A stretch of DNA of 64,000 bases from Paramicrobacterium chengjingii (GCF_011751765.2 NZ_CP061169.1:62001-126000); one strand, 5' to 3'. Positions 17,599 through 26,381 are shown, counted from the stretch's first letter. Program-made: numbers and translations. The notes: generated by a model not told the origin, from the sequence alone.

Positions 17599-18846
17599 AT
17601 GACCGTGACGACGCGACGCATGCTGGATCTGACCGTTCACGAGCACACGCTCACCGTTCCGCTGGTGTGGGACGACACCGCCGATTCGCGCACGATCGAC
17701 GTGTTCGCCGCCGTGGTGTCGCGTGACGGTGGTGAGCACCTGCCGTACCTGGTCTTCTTGCAAGGCGGTCCCGGCAGTGAGGCGCCGCGACCGTTCCGCG
17801 ACCCCGTCGGGCCGTCGTGGCTCGACGATGCGCTGAAGGACTACCGTGTCGTCATGCTCGACCAGCGCGGAACGGGCCGCTCGACACCGATCGGCGATGG
17901 AGATCTGCAGCGCCCCGCAGCATCCCTCGCCGAGCACATCACGCACCTGCGGGCGGACTCCATCGTGCGCGACTGCGAAGCGGTGCGCGAACACCTGGGC
18001 GCCGAGACCTGGAGCGTGCTTGGGCAGTCGTTCGGCGGATTCACGACACTGACGTACCTCTCGACGCACGCGTCGTCGATCGAGCACGCATACTTCACGG
18101 GAGGCGTGAGCGCCGTCGGGCATCACCCAGACGAGCCCTATGCGCTCACATACGACACGGTGCGCGACGCGACGTTGCAGTACTATCGGCGATTCCCCGA
18201 GCATCGTGACGCGTTCCGGCGCCTGGCAGAGCGGGCGGATGCTGGTGAGATCGTGCTCCCGGACGGCGAAGTGGTGTCGGTCTCGCGACTGCGATCTCTC
18301 GGGATGCTGCTCGGCACCAACGAGGGGTGGCAGACGCTGTGGAGCCTGCTGGAGCGGGATCCGGCAACGAACGCGTTCCGCTATGATCTTGCGTCCGCGT
18401 TGCCGTTCTCGGGCCGCAATCCTCTCTACTACGTGTTCCACGAGTCCTGCTACGCGGACGGTGTGGTGACGAACTGGTCGGCCGAGCGCGCCATGCCGGA
18501 GGAGTTCCAGAGCGACGTGACGCTGCTCACGGGTGAGCACGTTCGGCGCGAGTGGGCAGATACGGTGCCGGCGTTGCAGCCGTGGCGGGAGGTCGTGGAC
18601 ATCCTCGCGCATGTGGAGTGGCCTCGCCTGTACGACGAGGCGGCGCTGACAGCATCCGGGGCCCGCGGCGCTGCGGCAGTGTACGCGAATGACATCTATG
18701 TTCCGATGGAGTACTCGCTCGAAACATTGCGGATGCTGCCAGGTGTGACGCCGTTCATCTCGAGCGAGAACGAGCACAACGGTCTGCGTTCGGGCGACGT
18801 GCTGCCGCATCTGATCGACCTCGCGCACGGCCGTCGCGTGCGCTGA
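17599..18846 (+). CDS. Proline iminopeptidase-type alpha/beta hydrolase (S33)
   Basis: This 415-residue hydrolase has the S33 oxyanion motif FLQGGPGSE, the strand motif LDQRGTGRSTP and the nucleophile elbow GQSFGG. The catalytic His lies in the C-terminal EHNGLR, as in actinobacterial proline iminopeptidases. The enzyme removes N-terminal proline or other residues from short peptides in the cytosol. It lies close to the tricorn gene, and in Thermoplasma the tricorn partner F1 is a proline iminopeptidase. The gene abuts a convergent oxidoreductase, with no space between the stops. Confidence 0.87.
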   Translation: MTVTTRRMLDLTVHEHTLTVPLVWDDTADSRTIDVFAAVVSRDGGEHLPYLVFLQGGPGSEAPRPFRDPVGPSWLDDALKDYRVVMLDQRGTGRSTPIGDGDLQRPAASLAEHITHLRADSIVRDCEAVREHLGAETWSVLGQSFGGFTTLTYLSTHASSIEHAYFTGGVSAVGHHPDEPYALTYDTVRDATLQYYRRFPEHRDAFRRLAERADAGEIVLPDGEVVSVSRLRSLGMLLGTNEGWQTLWSLLERDPATNAFRYDLASALPFSGRNPLYYVFHESCYADGVVTNWSAERAMPEEFQSDVTLLTGEHVRREWADTVPALQPWREVVDILAHVEWPRLYDEAALTASGARGAAAVYANDIYVPMEYSLETLRMLPGVTPFISSENEHNGLRSGDVLPHLIDLAHGRRVR

Positions 18847-19827
18847 TCACGGAATGATTACCATGCGCTCGCCGGATGCAGTCGCCTGCGTCCACGCAGA
18901 TTCGACCTGATCGAGGGGCATCGTGCGAGTCTCGAGCGTGAGGGTTCCGGCACTGAGCATGTCGAAGAGCGCCGGAAGAATCTCGGTCATGACGCGTCCG
19001 AACGCCTCGCGCGGAACGCTGCCGCCGCCCTGCCCCACGAGCTCGATCCCCGCGCTGCGCATCACAGACGCAGGCAGGGTCAGCGTCGGCCCAGCCGTCT
19101 CCCCGATCTGCACAAAACGAGTGCGATGGAAAGTCGCCGCGAGGTCGTCGTTTGCCAGCGCGCGCAGCGTCTGTTCGGCTGGAGACCCCCACAGATAGTC
19201 CAGAACGAGGTCGAAGGGATGCTCGGCATGGAGAGCCCTGACAGCATCTGCCAGCCCGGTGGCCTCATTGTCGATGCGAATGACGTTGTCAGCACCGCGT
19301 GTGCGCAGCTGTTCGAGTCGCGCTTCGTCGCGCCCGACGGCAACGACGTGGTCCGCGCCGAATTGCTGTGTAGCCAGCTGTACGGCGAGGCCACCGGTCA
19401 CTCCCGTAGCGCCGAGAACGAGCACGGATTGCCCCGTCTGAATCTGTCCGGCGTACTCCAGAGCAAACCAGGCGGAGATTGCCGCGTTCGGCAACGCGGC
19501 TGCTACGGCATCATCAACGCTGGTGGGAACCTCGATGACCTGTGCAGGGTTCACGGCCATCCGTTCAGCCATCGCTCCGGCGGGCGGTGTCGCGCCAGTG
19601 TAGACACGGTGACCGTCCGGGAGCTCGACGACGGCATCGAGTCCAATCTGTGCGGGCAGAGCCATATGCCCACTTCCATAGTGTGTGCCCGCTGCCAGCA
19701 TCCGTTCGATGTTCTTGATCGCCGCGGCGCGCACGCGACCGACAACCCAACCCTCGGGCGCCGAGGGTTCCTCGACCTCGCGGCATACGGGCGTGTGGCC
19801 GAGAGCATCGATGACTGCTGCCTTCAT
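18847..19827 (-). CDS. Quinone oxidoreductase-like zinc-type alcohol dehydrogenase
   Basis: This is a 326-residue MDR-family NADPH oxidoreductase. I chose the ATG at 19825-19827 (MKAAVIDALG) because AAGGAGA lies just upstream; the open frame runs 13 codons further. The Rossmann motif VLGATGVTGGLAVQLA is clear. Zinc-binding cysteines are absent, which points to a quinone oxidoreductase-type enzyme. It is divergent from a MarR-type regulator, and two GGTTT/AAACC dyads lie between or over their starts. Confidence 0.85.
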   Translation of the reverse strand: MKAAVIDALGHTPVCREVEEPSAPEGWVVGRVRAAAIKNIERMLAAGTHYGSGHMALPAQIGLDAVVELPDGHRVYTGATPPAGAMAERMAVNPAQVIEVPTSVDDAVAAALPNAAISAWFALEYAGQIQTGQSVLVLGATGVTGGLAVQLATQQFGADHVVAVGRDEARLEQLRTRGADNVIRIDNEATGLADAVRALHAEHPFDLVLDYLWGSPAEQTLRALANDDLAATFHRTRFVQIGETAGPTLTLPASVMRSAGIELVGQGGGSVPREAFGRVMTEILPALFDMLSAGTLTLETRTMPLDQVESAWTQATASGERMVIIP

Positions 19828-19850
19828 AGGACTGTCTCCTTGAACTTTTG

Positions 19851-19911
19851 GTTTCCAAAGAAACAATAAGTCACTGTGAGCGAGATGGCAAGATGGTTTT
19901 CATGAAAACCA
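19851..19911. promoter_or_regulatory. MarR-type operators over the divergent promoter
   Basis: An 18-bp perfect palindrome, TGGTTTTCATGAAAACCA (19894-19911), overlaps the start of the regulator gene and contains one of its candidate ATGs. A related dyad, GTTTC-N4-GAAAC (19851-19864), lies closer to the oxidoreductase gene. Both share GTTTyC/GrAAAC halves, so they are probably two sites for one regulator. Confidence 0.7.
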
Positions 19912-20420
19912 AAGGCGAGTCGATCGAACAGATCGGAGAGCTCGTCGAGAAGCTCAGCGCTCGTTTCAGCGAAGAAGACATTGATGAGCAGAAGTGGATG
20001 CGCGACCAGTGCTCACCTGAGGCTCAGCAGGTTCTCGCCACGATCACCGTGCAGGCGCTGCATTTGATCGCCCGGATTCCTGACGACGCTGGCGAGTCGG
20101 TGAACATCGTCGGCATTTCCCGGGCGACCGGTGTTCCGAAGGGGACGGTGTCGAAGATCGTGCAGCGACTTGTCGACGGGGGAGCCGTCGTGCGCCATCG
20201 ACGGGAAGGCAACCGCAAAGAAGTGCATCTGCGTTTGACCGAAGTGGGAGAGGAAATTCAGCGCGCGCACCGCAGTCTGCATGAGCAGATGGGTGACGGG
20301 CTGGCAACGCTGCTCATGCGCTACTCGGAGAGCGATCTGGCCGTGATCACGCGTGTACTCAGCGATCTGCTACGCATGCCCCGTGAGGGTGTGCGGTTTC
20401 GGCCGGACCTGCTCAACTGA
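19893..20420 (+). CDS. MarR-type winged-helix transcriptional regulator
   Basis: This regulator has about 175 residues. Residues 60-125 form a winged helix (VNIVGISRATGVPKGTVSKIVQRLVDGGAVVRHR, wing NRKEVHLRLT). Candidate starts are ATG 19893 and ATG 19902; neither has a good ribosome binding site, and both lie at or within the 18-bp palindrome, so repressor binding would also hide the translation start. It likely controls the divergent quinone oxidoreductase. The effector may be an electrophile or quinone, by analogy with similar gene pairs (inference). Confidence 0.8.
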   Translation: MVFMKTKGESIEQIGELVEKLSARFSEEDIDEQKWMRDQCSPEAQQVLATITVQALHLIARIPDDAGESVNIVGISRATGVPKGTVSKIVQRLVDGGAVVRHRREGNRKEVHLRLTEVGEEIQRAHRSLHEQMGDGLATLLMRYSESDLAVITRVLSDLLRMPREGVRFRPDLLN

Positions 20421-20437
20421 GGCATGAGGCAAACGCC

Positions 20438-21331
20438 CTACTCGTCGAAGATTTTGCCGACAGGTTCGCGCTTCTCTGCCTGGAAGCCGTCTTCGGCGCG
20501 TCCGAGTGCCCAATATGCTGAGAGCGACAGCGCACGGCGATCGATGCCCCACTCGTTGTGCAGAAGTCGGCGCAGCTGCTTCATGGCAGCGCGCTCCCCG
20601 TGGGCGAAGACCTCGATCACAGCATCCGGGTCAGTGGTCGCCTCGGGCCGGGGAAGGGACTGGGCAGCCTCAATAAGCGGGATGCCGTGCTCGGCACCAG
20701 CGCGGTGAAGCCACGTCACCTCGACCCCCGCCGGATGCGTGAGCGCGATCTCGTCGCGCGCGTCGCCGACCTCGATGATTGCGCGCCCGACAGCATCCGC
20801 CGGCATGGCCTCGAGTGCTGCGGCGATCGCGGGAACCGCGGAGTCGTCGCCCAGAATGAGGCGCTGTACCGACGGATCTTGGCTCGGCAAGAACTGCCCG
20901 CCCGGGCTGGACAGCGACACGACGTCGCCCGGCATCGCCGCTGCGGCCCACGGGCCGGCGATGCCGTCGCTGCCGTGCACGACGAAGTCGATGGCGAGTG
21001 TCTTCGCGGCTTCATCGATCGAACGGATCGTGTAGGTGCGGCGGACAGGAAGATCTTCGAGGGGAAGCGTCTCGCGCAACTGCTCAAGATCGTACGGCGG
21101 TGTCAGCCCGAGCTCCGGCTTGGCGAAGAGCAGTTTCGAGTAGGTGTCGGTGGCGGCGAGTCGTGCCGGATCCGCGTCGGAAATGTAGGCGTCAAAACCG
21201 TCGCCGCCCAGGTGCACGCGCACGAGGTGCGGAGTGAGCTGCTCGGTGCGAACGACGGTGAGTGCGTGCTGAATTCCGCGACGACGCGCTGCGGGAGTCG
21301 TATCCGTGGCTGAATTGGGAGGAGTCGTCAT
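20438..21331 (-). CDS. Siderophore-interacting protein (SIP family ferric-siderophore reductase)
   Basis: This 297-residue FAD protein reduces ferric siderophores in the cytosol to release iron. The start MTTPPNSATD at 21329-21331 is chosen because the upstream 32 codons are low-complexity and antisense. The FAD-binding motif RRTYTIRS and the N-terminal strands LTPHLVRVHLGGDGF are typical. The SIP C-terminal domain includes LILGDDSAVPAIAAAL and AHGERAAMKQLRR. It would serve the siderophore ABC importer at 28-32 kb although it is not beside it. I saw no convincing iron box upstream. Confidence 0.9.
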   Translation of the reverse strand: MTTPPNSATDTTPAARRRGIQHALTVVRTEQLTPHLVRVHLGGDGFDAYISDADPARLAATDTYSKLLFAKPELGLTPPYDLEQLRETLPLEDLPVRRTYTIRSIDEAAKTLAIDFVVHGSDGIAGPWAAAAMPGDVVSLSSPGGQFLPSQDPSVQRLILGDDSAVPAIAAALEAMPADAVGRAIIEVGDARDEIALTHPAGVEVTWLHRAGAEHGIPLIEAAQSLPRPEATTDPDAVIEVFAHGERAAMKQLRRLLHNEWGIDRRALSLSAYWALGRAEDGFQAEKREPVGKIFDE

Positions 21332-21433
21332 GGTTCCATTCTTGTCTCTGTTGGTCAGTGGACACTGAGCACGCGTGCTTAAACCTCTGGTAAGGCCGGC
21401 GAGCAATGTGCCCCGTGTCGGTAGCATGATCGC

Positions 21434-21904
21434 ATGGAGGCGCTGCGAAGGTATTGGGCCATCATGGTCATCGCGCTGCCGCTGGGCGCGGTACTTGGTG
21501 TGGTCACCTACCTTGCACTCTTCGCGTCGATCGGGGTGGCATTATTCGGAGCGGCTATGTACGGGACGATCGGTGCGGTTGTTGCACTTTCGGCGGTACT
21601 CGGAGCGCTGGTTTCGGGCTTCGCGTTAGAGCGGCACGTGAGAAAGTCAGAGACTGTGCGGATCGGGGTGGGCGCTCTCGGCGCGGCTGCCGGGGTCTTC
21701 GTGCTCGGAGTCGTGGTGACAATCGTCGACAAGCTCACGTCGTCTGGATCTACAGGGGGAGAGGCCTTTATTTTCGTCGGCACCGTCTTGGCGATTCCAG
21801 CTAGCATTGTGGCTGCCATCATGATCAGCTGTGTTGAAGCGAGACTGCGGTCGCGGTCGGAGAAGGCCACTGCCCGGAGTTGGCAGGACTTCAACGGCCT
21901 GTGA
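21434..21904 (+). CDS. Small four-helix membrane protein of unknown function
   Basis: This 156-residue protein has four hydrophobic segments (about residues 7-30, 36-62, 75-97 and 112-133) and a charged C-terminus. I do not recognise a family. The general plan resembles the protein at 63287-63772 (same length, same four-helix layout, Arg-rich tail). Its 3' end overlaps the convergent TetR gene by 14 bp. No promoter or partner gene suggests a job. Confidence 0.6.
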   Translation: MEALRRYWAIMVIALPLGAVLGVVTYLALFASIGVALFGAAMYGTIGAVVALSAVLGALVSGFALERHVRKSETVRIGVGALGAAAGVFVLGVVVTIVDKLTSSGSTGGEAFIFVGTVLAIPASIVAAIMISCVEARLRSRSEKATARSWQDFNGL

Positions 21905-22448
21905 AGCGGCGGGCGACCGACAGCATCCGCTCGGCGAAGTCTGACGCCGAGCCGCGGTCGATCGCGGGGTAGGACTCAGGGTTGGCGCTGGCGAGATACA
22001 AACCGTCACTCATGAAGATCAGGGCGGATGCCGCATCGGCGTCGTTCACCTCCGGCATGAGTGCGGCGTGCCAGCGCGCCCGGGTCTCGGCGATCGCGGC
22101 AGTCGCCGACGAATCACCGCTTTGAGCCAGAGCCACCGTGGCGTTATACGCCGAATCGAACGCCGTTCCCGTCTCGGTTGACGTGCGAATGAAGAAGGCG
22201 ACGGGGCCCTCGGGGTCGGCGGCCATTGCCGCGACGTCCTCGTCGACAAACCTGGCGAGGCGGTCGATGACCCCCCGCGCGAGAGCGTCTTTCGAGCCGA
22301 AGTGGTAGAGCAGCCCGCCTTTCGAGACCCCGGCACGCGCGGCGGCAGCATCCAGAGTCGCTGCTTTCTCGCCGCCCTCGATGAGCAGGGCGGAGTACGC
22401 GTCGAGCAGTCGGTCGGCTGTGTGAGCGCTGTCAGTCGAGGAGGACAT
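21891..22448 (-). CDS. TetR family repressor
   Basis: This 185-residue regulator begins MSSSTDSAHTADRLL at the ATG complementary to 22446-22448. The helix-turn-helix is KAATLDAAAARAGVSKGGLLYHFGSKDALARG. It is divergent from the MFS pump at 22497. A near-perfect 24-bp operator sits between the two starts, so it should repress both. The C-terminal ligand domain resembles those of TetR regulators linked to QacA-like pumps, though the ligand is unknown. Confidence 0.9.
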   Translation of the reverse strand: MSSSTDSAHTADRLLDAYSALLIEGGEKAATLDAAAARAGVSKGGLLYHFGSKDALARGVIDRLARFVDEDVAAMAADPEGPVAFFIRTSTETGTAFDSAYNATVALAQSGDSSATAAIAETRARWHAALMPEVNDADAASALIFMSDGLYLASANPESYPAIDRGSASDFAERMLSVARRFTGR

Positions 22449-22454
22449 ATTGTC

Positions 22455-22478
22455 ACTGTACCGTCCAGACGGTACAGT
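22455..22478. promoter_or_regulatory. TetR operator
   Basis: This is a perfect 11-bp inverted repeat, arms ACTGTACCGTC and GACGGTACAGT with a 2-nt CA spacer, in the 48-bp gap between the tetR and MFS starts. It is one of the strongest dyads in the window and matches the geometry of TetR sites. Confidence 0.82.
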
Positions 22479-22496
22479 TGTCGATCGGAGGATGAC

Positions 22497-24011
22497 ATGA
22501 TGACTGCAGAGCTGAACGTCGAGCCGCGGGCCGGGGCCCGCGAGTGGCTCGGTCTTGCCGTGCTCATGCTGCCCGTGCTGCTCATCTCTGTGGACAACAC
22601 GATCCTCAATTTCGCGCTGCCGCAGATCTCCGAGGCGCTGCTGCCGACGGGCACGCAACTGCTGTGGATCATCGACGTCTATCCGCTCGTGCTCGCGGGA
22701 CTGCTTGTCTCTATGGGGAGCCTCGGCGACCGCGTCGGCCGCCGCAAGCTGTTGCTCATCGGTGCCGCAGGATTCGGTCTCATGTCGATTCTGGCCGCCT
22801 ATTCGCCCTCTGCTGAAGCGTTGATTGCCGCGCGGGCTGCGCTCGGCCTCTTCGGCGCGACGCTGATGCCGTCGACACTCTCTCTGCTGCGCAACCTCTT
22901 CGTCAACCGAGAACAGCGACGCCTCGCTGTAGCGATATGGGGAAGTGCGTTCGCGGGAGGCGGTGCCCTCGGCCCCATCGCTGGCGGGTTTTTGCTCGAA
23001 CACTTCTGGTGGGGGTCGATCTTTCTGCTCTCGGTGCCCGTGCTGCTTCCGCTGTTCATTCTTCTTCCGATCATCGTGCGCGAATCAAAAGACCCCGTCG
23101 ACACACCAATCGACCTGCTGAGCGCCCTCCTCGTGCTGCTCACGATGGTGCCGTTCGTGTGGTCGATCAAGCACGCGGCGGATGCTGGAATCGACGCGTT
23201 TGCGGTCGGCACCATCATCTGCGCGTCCGTGTTCGGATTGCTCTTCGTACGCCGCCAGCTGCGGCTCAAGCATCCGATGCTCGACGTCTCGCTGTTCAGA
23301 ATCCCGGCGTTCAGTGGGGCAATCGTCATTAACCTGTTCAGCATCATCGCTTTCGTCGGCGGGCTGTTCTTCATCACCCAGCATCTGCAGCTCGTGCTGG
23401 GAATGTCGCCGATGAACGCGGGCCTCGTGCTTGTGCCCGGGCTCGCCGTCATGATCACGGCGGGGCTCCTTGTGGTGCCGATCGCGCGTCGCGTGCGCCC
23501 GAGCATCGTCATCGCGTGCGCACTCGTCTTCTCCGTGCTCTGCTACGGCAGCATCGCCGTGCAGGGCGGCAGCGTGAGCGCACTGGGCATTGCGCTCGCC
23601 GTCGTGGCGCTCGGCATCGGCGTCGGCGCGGCCGAGACGGTGTCGAACGACCTCATTCTCGCGAATGCGCCCGCGTCGAAGGCCGGCGCGGCATCGGGGT
23701 TGTCCGAGACGGCGTACGAGCTCGGCTCCGTGTTGGGCGTTGCAACGCTCGGCACAGTTCTCACGGCGTCGTACAGCAATCACATCGTCATTCCGGCGGG
23801 GGTGCCAGGGGCGGATGCCGCGGCAGCGACCGAGACCCTCGGTGGAGCCATGAAGGTGGCCGAACAGCTGCCCGCGAAACTGGGCGATGCCCTGAGCCAG
23901 GCCGCGATCACGGCGTTTAGCAGTGGTGCGTCGATCACGGCGTGGCTGGGTGCCGGGCTCGTTGTCGTGGCGATCATTGTTTCGCTCACGACGTTGCGCA
24001 ACGCAAAATAG
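22497..24011 (+). CDS. MFS multidrug efflux transporter (DHA2/QacA-like, 14 TM)
   Basis: This 504-residue exporter starts MMTAELNVEP at ATG 22497 (an ATG follows directly at 22500) behind CGGAGGA. The length and hydrophobic profile give 14 helices. Motif A is present in LGDRVGRRKLLL, the membrane-embedded acidic residue is in VDNTILNFALPQI, and motif C-like GSAFAGGGALGPIAGG is clear. It is controlled by the divergent TetR. The related QacA/SmvA pumps export quaternary ammonium and other cationic compounds; the actual substrate here is unknown. Confidence 0.9.
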   Translation: MMTAELNVEPRAGAREWLGLAVLMLPVLLISVDNTILNFALPQISEALLPTGTQLLWIIDVYPLVLAGLLVSMGSLGDRVGRRKLLLIGAAGFGLMSILAAYSPSAEALIAARAALGLFGATLMPSTLSLLRNLFVNREQRRLAVAIWGSAFAGGGALGPIAGGFLLEHFWWGSIFLLSVPVLLPLFILLPIIVRESKDPVDTPIDLLSALLVLLTMVPFVWSIKHAADAGIDAFAVGTIICASVFGLLFVRRQLRLKHPMLDVSLFRIPAFSGAIVINLFSIIAFVGGLFFITQHLQLVLGMSPMNAGLVLVPGLAVMITAGLLVVPIARRVRPSIVIACALVFSVLCYGSIAVQGGSVSALGIALAVVALGIGVGAAETVSNDLILANAPASKAGAASGLSETAYELGSVLGVATLGTVLTASYSNHIVIPAGVPGADAAAATETLGGAMKVAEQLPAKLGDALSQAAITAFSSGASITAWLGAGLVVVAIIVSLTTLRNAK

Positions 24012-24051
24012 TCCGTCGCGCAGCCACCTGTCGCGCCGGAGTGCGTGTCGG

Positions 24052-24519
24052 CTACGCGGGCGGAACGTCCTTCGTCATGTCGTCGACGGTCGTGTTCTCG
24101 GCACCGAGCAGGCGCACAAGAGCGCTCTGCAGATCGGTGATGCGGTCGCTACCGACGAGCGCTTCCCACTCCGAGCGGAGTTCGTCGAACACCGCTTCGC
24201 CCTCGCTCATGAGCGAATTCCCGCGATCGGTCACGGTCAATCGTGCGCGTCTGCGATCTCGGGGATCGGGAGTGCGACGGACGTAGCCGCTCTCTTCCAG
24301 AAACGCTACGGTCTTGGCCGCGGCCTGTTTGGAAACCGATGTGCGTCGTCCCACCTCTGAGACGGACCCGGCACCCGCAGCAATGGCACGCAATGCGAAA
24401 TCATGTGCGGGCCTCACGCCGGCGTGCCCTCGCTCGGCAAGTCGATCCGTAGCTGTATCTGCCATAAACCGAAAACCGCCGAGCAGCAGAAGAGCGAGAT
24501 CAGCACCACCTCGAGACAT
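24052..24519 (-). CDS. MarR family transcriptional regulator
   Basis: This regulator of 155 residues begins MSRGGADLALLLLGG at 24517-24519. The open frame extends 11 codons upstream, but that part runs towards the operators. The winged helix includes VSEVGRRTSVSKQAAAKTVAFLEESGYV and wing DPRDRRRARLTVT, typical of MarR. It is divergent from the epoxide hydrolase-like gene at 24624, with two copies of a GACAAC/GTTGTC dyad between them. Confidence 0.88.
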   Translation of the reverse strand: MSRGGADLALLLLGGFRFMADTATDRLAERGHAGVRPAHDFALRAIAAGAGSVSEVGRRTSVSKQAAAKTVAFLEESGYVRRTPDPRDRRRARLTVTDRGNSLMSEGEAVFDELRSEWEALVGSDRITDLQSALVRLLGAENTTVDDMTKDVPPA

Positions 24520-24547
24520 GCATCCATCGTAGCGAGGGAAATAAATC

Positions 24548-24593
24548 GACAACCTCGTTGTTTACTTTCATGAAAGATGACAACCTAGTTGTC
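24548..24593. promoter_or_regulatory. Two MarR operators
   Basis: GACAAC-CTC-GTTGTT (24548-24562) and the perfect dyad GACAAC-CTA-GTTGTC (24579-24593) are repeated 31 bp apart, about three helical turns. They lie between the marR gene and the divergent hydrolase. Two dimers on the same DNA face are likely. Confidence 0.8.
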
Positions 24594-24623
24594 GTATTGA
24601 ATGCGCTCTCGAAGGAGAAAATC

Positions 24624-25502
24624 ATGAATTCTGACAAGGCATCCATCGCCGGTGTTCGACACGCAACGGCAGCCGTGAACGGCTCGCATCTGCACTACGT
24701 CACGGCCGGCGACGAGGGCACCCCGGTGCTACTCATTCACGGATTCCCCGAAACATGGTGGGCATTTCGCGCGCTCATCCCGCTTCTTGCGGCCACACAC
24801 CGTGTTTTCGCTGTGGATCTACGAGGCTTCGGCGACTCAGATGTCGCAAACGACAGCTATTCGAGCGCGGTCGCCGCTGCCGATCTTCACGCCCTGATCG
24901 AGCATCTGTCTGTCGGTCCGATGCATGTCGTCGGGCAAGACCTCAGCGGCAGTACGGTGTTCCGGCTTGCCGCCACTCACCCCGAGAATGTCTCGAGTCT
25001 CACGGCAATCGAGGCGGGGCTTGCCGGCTTCGGCGCTGAGGGACTGGCAGACGTCACACACGGGGGTGCCTGGTATATCGGTGCCCTTGCGGCTCCCGGC
25101 ATTGCCAGTCTGCTCTTCGAGCAGCACGCCGAAGCCTTTATCGGGGAGTATCTCTACCCTTTCTACGGAGCTGCCGAAGCGGCGGTGACCTCCGATGACG
25201 CCGCAGAGTATGCCCGCAGTTATGGGCGCCCAGGCGGATTTTCTGGCGCGGCGGGCCTGTATCGCGGAATGCTCACCGAGGGCGACGAGCTGCGTACGCT
25301 CGCGCAGCACGCGCCGCTGCCGATGCCCGTGACGGCGATTGGCTCAGCTGGCGGTAGCTTTACGCATGGAGCGTTCAACAGCGTCGCCACAGGAGACGTT
25401 GCCTCCGTTCGGTTTGATGACGTCGGCCACTACGTCGCGCAACAGGCTCCGCACATGCTCGCCAAGGCCCTCGTCACGGCCTTCGCCGCGAGTGCCCCGT
25501 GA
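24624..25502 (+). CDS. Epoxide hydrolase-like alpha/beta hydrolase
   Basis: This 292-residue enzyme starts at ATG 24624 (MNSDKASIAG) behind GAAGGAGA; the open frame extends upstream through the operators. The epoxide-hydrolase motif HGFPETWW is present, and the nucleophile position is aspartate (VVGQDLSGS), as in epoxide hydrolases and haloalkane dehalogenases. The catalytic His is in DDVGHYVAQQAP near the C-terminus. It would detoxify an epoxide or related electrophile and is controlled by the divergent MarR. Confidence 0.83.
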   Translation: MNSDKASIAGVRHATAAVNGSHLHYVTAGDEGTPVLLIHGFPETWWAFRALIPLLAATHRVFAVDLRGFGDSDVANDSYSSAVAAADLHALIEHLSVGPMHVVGQDLSGSTVFRLAATHPENVSSLTAIEAGLAGFGAEGLADVTHGGAWYIGALAAPGIASLLFEQHAEAFIGEYLYPFYGAAEAAVTSDDAAEYARSYGRPGGFSGAAGLYRGMLTEGDELRTLAQHAPLPMPVTAIGSAGGSFTHGAFNSVATGDVASVRFDDVGHYVAQQAPHMLAKALVTAFAASAP

Positions 25503-25562
25503 CGCGTGACGTTATCTCCCGCTGACCTCCGGGTAGCGCGTGCCGACGCAGGTGGTCGGCGC

Positions 25563-26381
25563 TCAGCGTGATGGGGCCGCACCAACGGTGTCATCGATGA
25601 CGAAAGCACGGATGCTTTCCGCCAGTGTGGCGTCATCGACCCCGTGCCACTCGCCGGGCAAGACAGCGCGCTGCGCGTGAGGAAGCGTGGCTTCCAATTC
25701 GCGGGCCCAGACGTGCATCTCGGGAACCGTCGCATCCGAGGCGATCAGCAGCGTTGGTTGGCTCACCGAGGCGAACCTCGTCGCCGGGGTGCCAGGGAGG
25801 AACGTGAGCTCGTGCAGCAGCGAGGGGGCGTCCTTGAGAACGGCCTCTGGGGCGGGGAGCATGTCGGCGAGGATGTCTTCGGGCACCCCGACCACGTCGG
25901 TTTGGAACCATCGATGGAGCTCGTCGTTTCCGGCAGCGAGCCGTCGTTCGCCTTCGGCCCTGAACTCGTGGTCGGGATCCGGTTCATCATAAAGCGGCGG
26001 TTCCAGCAGAGTGAGGCGCTCGATCGGGGCCCCTGCTTCAGCGGCAATGAGCGCGAGGGTAGCCCCTGACGAAAAGCCGTAGACGGCGGCGGGGCCGCTC
26101 GCTAGGCCGATGATCGCCGTGAGGTCTTCCACCTCGCGCTGCACGTCGTAGCTCGGGGCATTGCCGCTCTCGCCTTTGCCTCTGCGGTCATAGCTCCACA
26201 CGGTGAAGTGCGTCGCGAGAGCATCGACGAGCGTGGGCTGGGGTGTCGTCTCCCGCGATACGCCCACACAGTGCACCATCACGAGGTCGGGCCCGGAGCC
26301 GAGTCTGCTCCAGGCGATGGGAGTGCCATCGGCCGAGTCGATGACACCGTGAGCGTGGTCAGAATCACGTGCTTGAGTCAT
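25563..26381 (-). CDS. Alpha/beta hydrolase
   Basis: This 272-residue hydrolase starts at the ATG complementary to 26379-26381 (MTQARDSDHAHG), preceded by AAGGAAG. The upstream part of the open frame lies in the promoter region. The nucleophile elbow is GFSSGA (serine), the strand motif is YDRRGKGES, and the catalytic His is in GEWHGVD. The substrate is unknown. It is divergent from an HxlR regulator at 26491, which probably controls it. Confidence 0.83.
   Translation of the reverse strand: MTQARDSDHAHGVIDSADGTPIAWSRLGSGPDLVMVHCVGVSRETTPQPTLVDALATHFTVWSYDRRGKGESGNAPSYDVQREVEDLTAIIGLASGPAAVYGFSSGATLALIAAEAGAPIERLTLLEPPLYDEPDPDHEFRAEGERRLAAGNDELHRWFQTDVVGVPEDILADMLPAPEAVLKDAPSLLHELTFLPGTPATRFASVSQPTLLIASDATVPEMHVWARELEATLPHAQRAVLPGEWHGVDDATLAESIRAFVIDDTVGAAPSR

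Noticed and set aside
17497..18828. 443-codon antisense frame opposite the proline iminopeptidase
   Set aside because: His/Arg-rich composition typical of an antisense frame in high-GC DNA; the plus strand encodes an intact S33 enzyme.
21352..21400. Possible iron box (TTAAACCTCTGGTAAGG) upstream of the siderophore-interacting protein gene
   Set aside because: Only part of the IdeR consensus is matched and the arms are unequal, unlike the clear box at 28089.
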